64,000 bases of DNA from UBA3855 sp002393815 (GTDB lineage: Bacteria; Bacillota; Clostridia; Oscillospirales; Ruminococcaceae), in contig CAMNCU010000004.1 in NCBI GenBank assembly GCA_946534605.1, positions 1 through 64,000 of the forward strand, in the 5' to 3' direction. A model generated the notes under the pieces. The model was not told the DNA's origin. It was given only the letters and a program-made list of their open reading frames with translations, and did no database searches. Below, one piece after another: positions 1-7,960 of this stretch. The number at the start of each line of letters is the position of its first letter. The first letter of the stretch is position 1. The position numbers and the translations under genes are program-made.

Positions 1-265
1 TCTATTGCATATCTCGCTTTTTTATTGCATTTTTACTCCTCTTTCCCTCTTTTTTAGATAATTTACACAAAAATTTTGAAATCCGTTGAAACGGAAATCG
101 TTTTTGCACAATCGTACATATTTCATTCATAAAGAGTTGCAAAAAAATCACAAATTCTATTGCATATCTCGCTTTTTTATTGCATTTTTACTCCTCTTTC
201 CCTCTTTTTTGGATAATTTCCATAAAAATTTTGAAATTCGTTGAAACGGAAATCGTCTTTGCACA
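1..265. repeat. Direct repeat, 110-bp units 155 bp apart
   Basis: Bases 1-110 are repeated at 156-265 with only a few substitutions. Both copies begin TCTATTGCATATCTCGC, contain a pyrimidine-rich tract and end with GTTGAAACGGAAATCGT followed by TTGCACA. The 45-bp spacer is not repeated. The first copy starts at the window edge, so the array may continue to the left. A repeated block in the dnaA-rpmH interval could be an origin-specific element, but its function is unknown. Confidence 0.8.
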
Positions 266-544
266 AATCAACTGACATTTTATAGCAATTTACCTAATTT
301 TAGCAAATTTTATATAAAAATCAAACATTTTTTCACTTATTTTGTTTAAAACTATTACTATTTTAATGAAAATTCATAATTTATCTATTATTTTTATGAA
401 ATGACTATATAATTTTCAACTTTTTCATGTTCAAATATACATTATTACTATCATGCCGAAAACGTTCCTTTTTCCGGTTTTCTGAAAAAGTGGAAAAATT
501 TCCGGATAAAAATCCCGATATATCGCCGTATTTCCGAAAAACAA

Positions 545-564
545 AAACTGCTTTTGTGCAGTTT
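545..564. other. Small inverted repeat in the origin-side region
   Basis: AAACTGC and GCAGTTT are separated by six bases. It is a weak hairpin without a T-run and lies about 65 bp upstream of the rpmH -35 box. Role unknown. Confidence 0.3.
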
Positions 565-628
565 GACATGTTGAAAACCCGTTTTTTCCGTTTTTTCTCC
601 CGTGCGTAAAATTTTTTTCAAAAAGCCC

Positions 629-657
629 TTGACAGAATGCCTCGAATAAGCTATAAT
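629..657 (+). promoter_or_regulatory. rpmH operon sigma-A promoter
   Basis: A perfect TTGACA (629-634) and a perfect TATAAT (652-657) are separated by 17 bp. The predicted transcript starts near 665, leaving a leader of about 80 bases before rpmH. It is the only strong promoter seen before the jag gene and probably drives rpmH, with read-through into rnpA-yidD-yidC-jag. Confidence 0.9.
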
Positions 658-742
658 ATAAGGGTATGAAAGTACAAAAACCGCCGCTGCATACTGACTG
701 GCTGTCAGGGTGTACGGCTTGGCAGAAAGGAGGAAATCCATA

Positions 743-877
743 ATGAAAAGAACTTACCAGCCGAAGAAACTGCACAGAAAAAAAGAACACGGTTTCATGA
801 AGAGAATGTCCGACAGAAACGGCAGAAAGGTTTTAGCTCGCAGGAGAGCAAAGGGCAGAAAAAGACTTTCCCATTGA
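743..877 (+). CDS. rpmH: Ribosomal protein bL34
   Basis: A 44-residue, strongly basic protein beginning MKRTYQPKKLHRKKEHGF and ending in GRKRLSH, the classic bL34 sequence and length. It is a small component of the large ribosomal subunit. An AGGAGG-like site (AAAGGAGGAAA) lies just before the ATG. It is the first gene after a consensus promoter and is followed by a hairpin at 884-908, which would make L34 mRNA more abundant than the downstream rnpA message. The gene is below the size cut-off of many ORF finders. Identity is secure. Confidence 0.97.
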   Translation: MKRTYQPKKLHRKKEHGFMKRMSDRNGRKVLARRRAKGRKRLSH

Positions 878-883
878 CGAGTC

Positions 884-918
884 AGACCACAAATCTTATT
901 TGTGGTCTTTTTGTTTTA
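884..918 (+). terminator. Attenuating terminator between rpmH and rnpA
   Basis: An 11-bp perfect stem (AGACCACAAAT / ATTTGTGGTCT) with a 3-base loop is followed by TTTTTGTTTT. As rnpA follows without its own clear promoter, this is likely a partial terminator that reduces rnpA expression relative to rpmH. Confidence 0.85.
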
Positions 919-958
919 TCGCTTGTGATTTTTTAAATTCTGACACGGGAGGAAACTT

Positions 959-1336
959 ATGCTGTATACCGAAATTATGACGCAGAATAAGGATTTTCAG
1001 CTCTGCTACCGGAAAGGCAAGTCTGTTGTTTCACAGAATGTTATCCTCTATGCCAGAATCAATCACCTGCCGGTAAACCGTCTCGGAATTATTACAAGCA
1101 AAAAAACAGGAAATGCCGTCTGTCGGAGCAGAGCCAGAAGACTCATCCGGCAGGCATGGCGCGAAAATGAACTCCTCGCGCCCGTCGGTCTGGATATTGT
1201 CATCGTCGCAAGAACGCATATTACCGAAATCAAATCCGATGTCCTGAGCCGTTACTTCCGGAAATATGGCATTCCTGCGCTCCATCAGATTTATCAGGGA
1301 GGTACGCCGCAGCCTAAAGGAGTGAAAAAATTATGA
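959..1336 (+). CDS. rnpA: Ribonuclease P protein component
   Basis: 125 residues, normal for RnpA (about 110-125). It binds RNase P RNA and helps position precursor tRNAs for 5' end maturation. The basic signature helix is present as CRSRARRLIRQAWRE at about residues 58-72, preceded by the aromatic, basic N-terminal strand region. The ATG at 959 follows GGGAGGA at 947-953. It lies after rpmH, the near-universal bacterial arrangement, and its last four bases overlap the yidD start (ATGA), suggesting translational coupling. Identity is secure. Confidence 0.96.
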   Translation: MLYTEIMTQNKDFQLCYRKGKSVVSQNVILYARINHLPVNRLGIITSKKTGNAVCRSRARRLIRQAWRENELLAPVGLDIVIVARTHITEIKSDVLSRYFRKYGIPALHQIYQGGTPQPKGVKKL

Positions 1337-1593
1337 AATCTCTCCTGCTGCTGATAATCCGCTTTTATCAGAAATGCATCTCGCCGCTGTTTCCGCGGTG
1401 CTGCCGCTATTATCCTTCCTGTTCCTGTTATGCCGCGACTGCTGTCAGCCGCTTCGGTGCGTTCAAAGGCTCGGTTCTGGCAATGCACCGCCTGCTGCGC
1501 TGCAATCCCTGGTCAAGGGGCGGTGTGGATTTCGTCCCCGACTCCTTTTCCTGGAATTCCCTGCAAGGCAGAAAAAATCATCTTTCAGATTAG
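1333..1593 (+). CDS. yidD: Membrane protein insertion efficiency factor YidD
   Basis: 86 residues. Shows the family pattern: an N-terminal amphipathic stretch (LLIIRFYQKCISPLF), then a cysteine-rich core CCRYYPSCSCYA, and the terminal HRLLRCNPWSRGGVDFVP motif. YidD is a small peripheral inner-membrane protein that helps YidC insert membrane proteins. It overlaps rnpA by 4 bp and precedes yidC, the usual order. The second cysteine block reads SCSCYA where many homologues have TCSxYA. Confidence 0.95.
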   Translation: MKSLLLLIIRFYQKCISPLFPRCCRYYPSCSCYAATAVSRFGAFKGSVLAMHRLLRCNPWSRGGVDFVPDSFSWNSLQGRKNHLSD

Positions 1594-1656
1594 TTTCTAT
1601 CAGATTAAAAAAAGAGAACAAACAGATTTCAGAACATCAGGAATGAGGTAGCAATT

Positions 1657-2892
1657 TTGAATTTTTTAATTAATCTTATCGCAATTCCGCTCGGATTTCT
1701 TATGAAAATTATTTACAATCTGGTCGGAAATTACGGTATTTCCATTATTCTGTTCACACTCGTGACGAGAATGATTCTGTTCCCGGTTTCTTACAAACAG
1801 CAGAAAAATACTGCAAGAATGCAGCTGCTTAACCCGAAACTCAAAAAACTACAGGAAAAATATAAAAATGACCCCAATCAAATGCAGATGGAACAGTTCA
1901 AACTTTATCAGGATGAGAATATCAATCCGTATTCTTCGTGCCTGACATCGTTTATTCCGCTGATTCTGCTGTGGGGCGTGCTTGCGGTCGTATACAAGCC
2001 CATGACTTATATCATGGACTACAAAGCCGATATGATTGAAGATGCCAAGTGCATTGTGCTTTCTCTGGATGAAGAATCTGAAAAGAATCTCTCCAAGAAC
2101 AGTATGCGTCAGGAACTTATCATCATGGAAAAAATGCTCCAGAATCCGGAGGCTTTTTCCGCAGCAATCCAGGACGGTGAAGTCACTTTTATCGAAAAAA
2201 ATGAGGAAAAAACCAGAAAGCTTTCTTCTATCGACAACAGCTTTGTCACCGAAGTGACCGATTTTGCACAGACTTTCACCCTCGGAAGCGTCAAACTCAG
2301 CGAAACTCCCAGTACCAAACCTTCCGAAAATTCCAGCTTTTTCCTGTTTTTAATCCCTATCCTCTCCGGTCTGATGCAGCTGGTTTTCACCATCTACACC
2401 CAGAAAATGCAGAAAAAACGCAATCCCGATATGCCGAATATGGGCAGCATGAATCTGATGCTTTATATGATGCCGCTGTTCTCCGTCTGGCTCGCATTTA
2501 CCGTGCCTGCCGGTGTCGGCTTCTACTGGCTGTGTTCGTCTGTCTTCTCCTTCCTGCAAAGCATTTTCCTGTATGCATGGTTCAATGATGAACGCGTCGA
2601 GAAAATCGGCGAGGCTGAACGCGAAAAAGCCAAAAATTCCAAACGCCGCCCTTCTATGATGCAGAAGCTCATGGAACAACAGGAAGAAATGATGCGCCAG
2701 CAGGAACAGCAAGGCTCTTCCGGCAACAGAGTGCGCTATTCTGACAGCGACAGCAATGCCAAATTCTCACGCGCTGAAATGGAAGAATATAATACGGCTG
2801 TCATCCGCGAAGCCAGAAGACGTATCGCTGAAAAATACGGCGATGCCGAAGATGCTTCTGTGACAGACGATAAGAATAAAAAGAAAAAATAA
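1657..2892 (+). CDS. yidC: YidC/Oxa1-type membrane protein insertase
   Basis: 411 residues beginning with a TTG codon preceded by a GAGG site. Inserts and folds membrane proteins, alone or with SecYEG. The first transmembrane segment (about residues 5-45) and the cytoplasmic hairpin rich in K, Q and E (about 50-90) are typical of YidC1/SpoIIIJ-like proteins, and further transmembrane segments lie at about 95-120, 225-250, 270-290 and 295-315. The region between the second and third segments is long (about 100 residues). The C-terminus is a highly charged tail ending in KNKKKK, expected to contact the ribosome. There is no lipobox, unlike the Bacillus proteins. It precedes jag as usual. Confidence 0.94.
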   Translation: MNFLINLIAIPLGFLMKIIYNLVGNYGISIILFTLVTRMILFPVSYKQQKNTARMQLLNPKLKKLQEKYKNDPNQMQMEQFKLYQDENINPYSSCLTSFIPLILLWGVLAVVYKPMTYIMDYKADMIEDAKCIVLSLDEESEKNLSKNSMRQELIIMEKMLQNPEAFSAAIQDGEVTFIEKNEEKTRKLSSIDNSFVTEVTDFAQTFTLGSVKLSETPSTKPSENSSFFLFLIPILSGLMQLVFTIYTQKMQKKRNPDMPNMGSMNLMLYMMPLFSVWLAFTVPAGVGFYWLCSSVFSFLQSIFLYAWFNDERVEKIGEAEREKAKNSKRRPSMMQKLMEQQEEMMRQQEQQGSSGNRVRYSDSDSNAKFSRAEMEEYNTAVIREARRRIAEKYGDAEDASVTDDKNKKKK

Positions 2893-2914
2893 ACTATGAA
2901 CAGGAGGTTTTTAC

Positions 2915-4177
2915 ATGACTCAGATTTTTAATGCAAAAACTGTCGAAGATGCCAAAGAACTCGCTGCCCGTACGTTCGGCGTTCCGGAAAGTGAAATTCA
3001 GTTTGAAATTCTCGAAGAACCTAAAAAAGGCTTTCTCGGCTTCGGGAAAAAAGGCGAAGCCAGAGTCAAAGCAACTTATACAGAAACTTCTCCGGTTTCT
3101 GTACCCGTGAGCGAAAATGCAACATCTGCTCCGGAAGAAACTTCCACTCCCGAACTTGTGAGCGAATCTGCAACATCCGTTCCGGAAGAAACTTCCGCTC
3201 CCGAACCTGTGAGCGAATCTGCAACATCCGTTCCGGAAGAAGTTTCCGCTCCTGAACCTGTGAGCGAAAATGCAACATCCGCTCCGGAAGAAGTTTCCGC
3301 TCCTGAACCTGTAAGCGAAATTGAAGAACCTGCTCCGGAAGAAGTTTCCGCTCCTGAACCTGTGAGCGAAAATGCAACATCCGCTCCGGAAGAAACTTCC
3401 GCTCCCGAACCTGTGAGCGATTCTGCAACATCCCCCGAAACTGAAAAATCTTCTTCTATTCAGCCCGATGATGAATTAATTACCGGAGAACCCTCCGAAG
3501 CTGCTCTCGCTAAAATCGAAAAAGCTAAGGAATATCTCCTCGCTGTTCTCGGTGCTATGGGCGTGAAAGCAGAACTCCAGGTCAATGCCGGAAGCGACAG
3601 CGCAATTATCGAAATCATTACCCCCAACAGCGGTGCTGTCATCGGCAAAAGAGGCGAAACCCTCGATTCTCTCCAGTACCTCACTTTTATGACCGCTAAC
3701 CGCGCCGATAAAGAATATTACAGAATTATTCTCAATACCGCCAACTACCGCGAACGCCGCAGAAAAACGCTCGAAGAACTCGCCGCTAAAATTGCCAAAA
3801 ATGTTCTCCAGTCTCACCGTTCCACTACCCTCGAACCAATGAACCCGTATGAACGCCGTATCATCCATTCCGCTATTGCAGAAATTGAAGGCGTGAACTC
3901 CAGAAGCATCGGCGAAGAACCTTACCGTAAAGTCGTGATTTCTTCTAACGATAAACCCCTCAAACCCGGCAAACGCAGAAATTTCCGCGATAAAAACGAA
4001 AAGTCCGACAAGCACGGCAGAAACCGCGGCAGACGCGACGGCTCCAGACGCTCTCCAGATGCTCCGCCGACAAGAATCTCTATGGATTCTATGAAAACCA
4101 GCTTTGAAAAAGACTATAAACGCCCTAAGCCTGAAGATGATATCAATGCAGGGCTGTACGGAAAAATTGAATTCTAA
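2915..4177 (+). CDS. khpB: RNA-binding protein KhpB (Jag), Jag_N-KH-R3H
   Basis: 420 residues, well above the usual 200-300. The N-terminal Jag_N domain (about 1-50) contains the KKGFLGFGKKGEARV signature. A long Glu/Pro/Ser-rich linker (about 60-175) is made of near-identical 17-residue repeats related to SAPEPVSESATSVPEE. A KH domain (about 200-285, with GAVIGKRGETLDSLQ) and an R3H domain (about 290-345, with MNPYERRIIHSAI) follow, then a basic tail. KhpB binds single-stranded RNA and affects cell elongation and division in streptococci. It lies directly after yidC with a strong AGGAGG site. The expanded repeat linker is the odd feature. Confidence 0.93.
   Translation: MTQIFNAKTVEDAKELAARTFGVPESEIQFEILEEPKKGFLGFGKKGEARVKATYTETSPVSVPVSENATSAPEETSTPELVSESATSVPEETSAPEPVSESATSVPEEVSAPEPVSENATSAPEEVSAPEPVSEIEEPAPEEVSAPEPVSENATSAPEETSAPEPVSDSATSPETEKSSSIQPDDELITGEPSEAALAKIEKAKEYLLAVLGAMGVKAELQVNAGSDSAIIEIITPNSGAVIGKRGETLDSLQYLTFMTANRADKEYYRIILNTANYRERRRKTLEELAAKIAKNVLQSHRSTTLEPMNPYERRIIHSAIAEIEGVNSRSIGEEPYRKVVISSNDKPLKPGKRRNFRDKNEKSDKHGRNRGRRDGSRRSPDAPPTRISMDSMKTSFEKDYKRPKPEDDINAGLYGKIEF
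3106..3430 (+). repeat. Intragenic 51-bp tandem repeats in jag
   Basis: About six tandem copies of a 51-bp unit (17 codons) encode variants of VSESATSVPEETSAPEP. Neighbouring copies differ by only a few bases, so copy number may vary between strains. The repeats encode an acidic, proline-rich flexible linker between the Jag_N and KH domains. Confidence 0.85.
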
Positions 4178-4188
4178 TTTATATTTTC

Positions 4189-4224
4189 AGGAGGCTGGAC
4201 GGGTGCGTTCAGCCTTCTTTTTTA
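4189..4224 (+). terminator. Terminator after jag
   Basis: The stem AGGAGGCTG (4189-4197) pairs with CAGCCTTCT (4210-4218) and is followed by a T-run. It ends the rpmH-jag transcript. Some read-through into mnmE is possible. Confidence 0.75.
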
Positions 4225-4250
4225 TTTTTCTTATTCTTGGAGGAGTGAAA

Positions 4251-5633
4251 ATGCAACAATATTCCACTGATACCATTGCCGCGGTCGCTACCCCCCTCGG
4301 TTCGGGCGGCGTCGCTGTTATCCGCATTTCCGGGCAGAATGCCTTCTCCTGTGCTGACCTGTTCTTTCAGCCCGTCAGAGGCTCTCTCCCCTCACAGATG
4401 CAGGGCTATACCTGCTCTTACGGTTATTTTATCAATCAAAATCACGAAATCTTAGATGATGTCGTTTTAACTGCCTTCCGGAATCCCCACAGCTATACCG
4501 GCGAAGATGTTGTCGAAATTTCCTGCCACGGCGGAAGATTCCTCTCTCAAAAAATTCTGAGAACGATTCTGACCTGTCCCGATGTCCGCCTCGCCGAAGC
4601 AGGAGAATTTACCAAACGCGCTTTCCTTAATGGAAAACTCTCTCTCACACAAGCCGAGGCTGTCGCTGACTTAATCTCCGCTTCCGGTGAAAATGCCGTC
4701 CGCTACGCCAGAACACTCCGCGACGGCGCAACATTCCGCAAAATTTCTGAATTCTCTAATCTTATCTTGGAAATGCTCTCCGACCTCGCCGTCTGGGCGG
4801 ACTACCCCGACGAAGATATTCCCGGCGTGGATGCTGATACCCTGGAAGCAAAAATGCAGCATTTACTCTCCGACATGAATCAGCTCATGTCAAGCTACGA
4901 TTACGGCAGAATCCTCCGCGAAGGTCTGCATACCGTCATCGCCGGAAAACCTAATGTCGGCAAATCTACCCTCTTTAACGCCCTCAGCGGCTGTGAACGC
5001 AGTATCGTCACCGATATCGCCGGTACTACCCGCGATGTCGTCGAAGAACAAATCCGCCTCGGTGATGTCATTCTCCGCCTCTCCGATACCGCCGGCGTTC
5101 ACGATACTGCCGATAAAGTAGAACAAATCGGCGTCGAACGCAGTCTTTCCAGTCTCGAACAGGCTGATTTAGTCCTCGCTGTCTTCGATATGAGCGTTCC
5201 GCTCTCTGATGAAGATAAACTTCTTATCGAAAAGCTTCCGGAAGATAAAACCATTATCGTCTATAATAAATCTGATAAGTCTTTGCCCGACTTCGGCGCG
5301 GATTTCCACTTCTCCCCTGTGGAAACTGTGGAAATCTCCGCTAAAAATCAGGACAACCTCTCCGAACTCCAAAACGCTGTTGAACGCTTCGCCAATCGTC
5401 ACGCCACTCCTGCTGAAGACGGCATGATTGCTAATGAACGTCAGCGCGTCTGCCTCGAAAATGCCCTCTCCGCTGTTCAGGAAGCACTCGACGCGCTCTC
5501 TATGGGGCTTGCCTTCGATGCCGTCACCGTCAGCCTGGATGCCGCTGCTGATGCCCTCCTACAGCTGACCGGAGAACGTGTCACTGATAAAGTCGTCGAT
5601 ACTGTCTTTTCACGTTTCTGTGTCGGCAAGTAA
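4251..5633 (+). CDS. mnmE: tRNA modification GTPase MnmE
   Basis: 460 residues from the ATG at 4251, which follows a GGAGGAG site. An upstream in-frame extension lies inside the jag terminator and is unlikely to be translated. With MnmG it makes the 5-carboxymethylaminomethyl group on wobble uridine of certain tRNAs. The N-terminal folate-binding domain begins with TDTIAAVATPLGSGGVAVIRISG, the GTPase domain carries GKPNVGKST (about residue 231), DTAG and NKSD, and the protein ends in CVGK, the catalytic C-terminal cysteine motif. It is 35 bp ahead of mnmG. Confidence 0.97.
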   Translation: MQQYSTDTIAAVATPLGSGGVAVIRISGQNAFSCADLFFQPVRGSLPSQMQGYTCSYGYFINQNHEILDDVVLTAFRNPHSYTGEDVVEISCHGGRFLSQKILRTILTCPDVRLAEAGEFTKRAFLNGKLSLTQAEAVADLISASGENAVRYARTLRDGATFRKISEFSNLILEMLSDLAVWADYPDEDIPGVDADTLEAKMQHLLSDMNQLMSSYDYGRILREGLHTVIAGKPNVGKSTLFNALSGCERSIVTDIAGTTRDVVEEQIRLGDVILRLSDTAGVHDTADKVEQIGVERSLSSLEQADLVLAVFDMSVPLSDEDKLLIEKLPEDKTIIVYNKSDKSLPDFGADFHFSPVETVEISAKNQDNLSELQNAVERFANRHATPAEDGMIANERQRVCLENALSAVQEALDALSMGLAFDAVTVSLDAAADALLQLTGERVTDKVVDTVFSRFCVGK

Positions 5634-5668
5634 TTCTTATTCTCTTCAAAAAGTAAGGTGTTTTATTT

Positions 5669-7543
5669 ATGAATCAAAATTATCAAATGGGCGATTTCGA
5701 TGTCATTATCGTCGGCGCAGGTCATGCCGGCGTTGAAGCCGGTCTCGCTTCCGCTCGGCTCGGCTGCAAAACCCTCCTCATGACTATCTCCCTTGACCAA
5801 ATCGCCAATATGCCCTGTAACCCTTCTATAGGTGGTACTGCCAAAGGTCACCTCGTCCGCGAAATCGATGCCCTCGGCGGCGAAATGGGCAAAGCCGCTG
5901 ATGCCTGCTTTCTCCAGTCCCGTATGCTCAACCGCGGCAAAGGACCTGCTGTTCACAGCCTCCGCGTTCAGGCTGACCGCGTCAAATATCATTCCCATAT
6001 GAAACATGTCTGCGAACAACAGCAGAATCTATTCATCAAACAGGGCGAAGCCGCTCAAATTCTGGTCGAAGATAACCATATTACCGGTATCGTTACCAAA
6101 TTAGGCGCGGTTTATCACGCTAAAGCCGTTGTTATCGCTACCGGGACTTACCTTAAAGGCAAAATTCATATCGGTCAGGTCTCTTTTGAAAGCGGTCCTG
6201 ATTCCGCTCTCCCGGCTAATGCCCTCTCCGAATCGCTCCGGCAATATCTTCCGCTCAGAAGATTCAAAACCGGGACTCCCTGCCGCGTTCACAAAAGAAG
6301 CATTGACTTCGATATCCTCGAAAAACAGGACGGCGATGCTGATATCGTTCCTTTCTCCTTCGAGAATCAAAATCAGAAAATGAAAAATCAAGTCTCCTGC
6401 TATATCAGCTATACTAACCTCAAAACCCATGAAGTCATTAAAGCGAATCTGCACCGCTCACCCCTCTATGCCGGACAAATCGAGGGCGTTGGTCCCCGTT
6501 ACTGCCCTTCTATCGAAGACAAAGTCGTCCGTTTCGCCGATAAGGAACGCCATCAGCTTTTTATTGAACCGATGGGACTTTCTACGGATGAATATTACCT
6601 TCAGGGTATGTCTTCCTCACTCCCCGAAGACGTTCAGCTCGCGTTCCTCAAAACTATCAAAGGACTTGAACATGTCGAAATCCTCCGTCCCGCTTATGCT
6701 ATCGAATATGACTGCATCGACCCTACTGCTCTCAAGCCTACCCTCGAAACAAAAGCCGTTTCCGGTCTCTTCGGTGCAGGTCAGTTCAACGGCAGTTCCG
6801 GCTATGAAGAAGCCGCAGCTCAGGGACTTGTCGCCGGTATCAATGCCGCGCTCTCCGTTCAGGGCAAAGAACAACTCATCCTTGAACGCTCCGGCTCTTA
6901 TATCGGTACTCTTATCGATGACTTAGTCTGCAAAGGTTGCAGTGACCCTTACAGAATGATGACCTCCCGAAGCGAATACAGATTAGTGCTAAGACAGGAT
7001 AATGCTGACTTCCGTATGATGCCTATCGGGCATCAGCTCGGTCTTATTTCAGATACGAAATATCAAAAAATGCTCGATAAATATGCGCTCGTCGAAACTG
7101 AAATCGAAAGAGTTAAAAAAACGAACCTCGCTCCTTCTCCTGAAATTAACCAATTTCTGGAAAAATCCGGAACGGCTCCGCTCTCTACCGGCTGCAAGGT
7201 CGCTGACCTTATCCGCCGTCCCCAGCTCGGTTATGATGTTCTTGCCCCCTTTGATTCCGAACGTCCGGATTTATCCCCCGAAATCCGCGAACAAGTCGAA
7301 ATTCAAATCAAGTATGAAGGCTATATCAACAGACAGTATGAAATGATTCAGAAAGCACAGAACCTCGAACAAAAGAAACTCCCCCAGAATTTCGATTATC
7401 ACGAAATTCACGGTCTGCGCCTTGAAGCTGTCGAAAAATTAAACAAGCATCAGCCCGTCAGCATCGGGCAGGCTTCCAGAATCTCCGGCGTTTCTCCTGC
7501 GGATGTTTCCGTTCTGCTTATCTGGCTTACACAACATAAATAA
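5669..7543 (+). CDS. mnmG: tRNA uridine 5-carboxymethylaminomethyl synthesis enzyme MnmG (GidA)
   Basis: 624 residues, the normal full length. FAD-dependent partner of MnmE in wobble-uridine modification. The FAD motif VIIVGAGHAGVEAGLA is near the N-terminus, followed by MPCNPSIGGTAKGHLVREIDALGG, RMLNRGKGPAVHSLR and the PxYAIEYDC and GLFGAGQFNGSSGYEEAAAQG signatures. The helical C-terminus binds MnmE and tRNA. Its TAA stop is immediately followed by a parS palindrome. In most Firmicutes rsmG comes next; here four orphan genes intervene. Confidence 0.98.
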   Translation: MNQNYQMGDFDVIIVGAGHAGVEAGLASARLGCKTLLMTISLDQIANMPCNPSIGGTAKGHLVREIDALGGEMGKAADACFLQSRMLNRGKGPAVHSLRVQADRVKYHSHMKHVCEQQQNLFIKQGEAAQILVEDNHITGIVTKLGAVYHAKAVVIATGTYLKGKIHIGQVSFESGPDSALPANALSESLRQYLPLRRFKTGTPCRVHKRSIDFDILEKQDGDADIVPFSFENQNQKMKNQVSCYISYTNLKTHEVIKANLHRSPLYAGQIEGVGPRYCPSIEDKVVRFADKERHQLFIEPMGLSTDEYYLQGMSSSLPEDVQLAFLKTIKGLEHVEILRPAYAIEYDCIDPTALKPTLETKAVSGLFGAGQFNGSSGYEEAAAQGLVAGINAALSVQGKEQLILERSGSYIGTLIDDLVCKGCSDPYRMMTSRSEYRLVLRQDNADFRMMPIGHQLGLISDTKYQKMLDKYALVETEIERVKKTNLAPSPEINQFLEKSGTAPLSTGCKVADLIRRPQLGYDVLAPFDSERPDLSPEIREQVEIQIKYEGYINRQYEMIQKAQNLEQKKLPQNFDYHEIHGLRLEAVEKLNKHQPVSIGQASRISGVSPADVSVLLIWLTQHK

Positions 7544-7559
7544 TGTTCCACGTGGAACA
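7544..7559. promoter_or_regulatory. parS site (perfect TGTTCCACGTGGAACA)
   Basis: A 16-bp perfect palindrome of the ParB-binding class, abutting the mnmG stop codon and followed by a T-run and the ribosome site of the next gene. Confidence 0.85.
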
Positions 7560-7579
7560 TTTTTCAAAAGGTGAATTTT

Positions 7580-7924
7580 ATGCAGGAAATTACTGTTCTG
7601 GATGGATTATTTAAAATTTTATTTGCTGTTCGTCAGGTTCCCGGAATGTTTCTCCGCAAAAAATCTATTTTTTATCTGGAAAATTTTATCTGCGGTTTAA
7701 GCACTGGCTTCACCCTGGACGGACAGCAGAATCATCAGCTGAAACAAGAACTGGAAACGCTTCATCAGTTCGATTTGTTTCTGCAACAAAAATATTTCTA
7801 TGGCTCTGCTCTTAACTGCTATTCTGATTTGTATTTTTATTCCGCTAAAAATGAAGAAACCGCTTTTGATTTGTTCTTTCAGGAACTTGAACTCTATCTG
7901 AATCAAAATGCTGTATCTGAATAA
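7580..7924 (+). CDS. Small orphan protein, unknown function
   Basis: 114 residues from the ATG at 7580, after AAAAGGTG. A GTG three codons upstream is possible but lies within the ribosome site. No confident family. The N-terminal VRQVPGMFLRKKSIFYLENFICG resembles a motif (RPxMYLG...S...L..F..G) seen in many small proteins found near polymorphic toxins. The rest is helical and rich in Phe, Tyr, Leu and Gln, with no signal peptide or membrane segment. It sits between two parS sites, and its own stop is 2 bp before the second. First member of the mnmG-rsmG insert. Confidence 0.7.
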   Translation: MQEITVLDGLFKILFAVRQVPGMFLRKKSIFYLENFICGLSTGFTLDGQQNHQLKQELETLHQFDLFLQQKYFYGSALNCYSDLYFYSAKNEETAFDLFFQELELYLNQNAVSE

Positions 7925-7926
7925 AA

Positions 7927-7942
7927 TGTTCCACGTGGAACA
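7927..7942. promoter_or_regulatory. parS site (perfect)
   Basis: TGTTCCACGTGGAACA, two bases after the stop codon of the 114-residue orphan gene and 18 bases before the start of the next gene. Confidence 0.85.
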
Positions 7943-7960
7943 TTTTCAAGGAGACTTTTT

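Larger units (their letters stand above)
1..742. other. AT-rich gene-free region left of rpmH, candidate part of oriC
   Basis: No convincing gene is present here. The stretch holds two copies of a 110-bp direct repeat (1-110 and 156-265), a very AT-rich segment at about 266-425, a small hairpin at 545-564, and the rpmH promoter and leader (629-742). In Firmicutes the interval between rpmH and the divergent dnaA gene is the usual origin of replication, so this is probably the rpmH-proximal part of that interval, with dnaA to the left of the window. That is inference: I find no perfect DnaA box (TTATCCACA) on either strand. The nearest is TTTGGATAA at 208-216, one mismatch from the complement of the box. 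Confidence 0.5.

Noticed and set aside
208..216. Possible DnaA box TTTGGATAA
   Set aside because: One mismatch from consensus and isolated in very AT-rich DNA; chance matches are expected.
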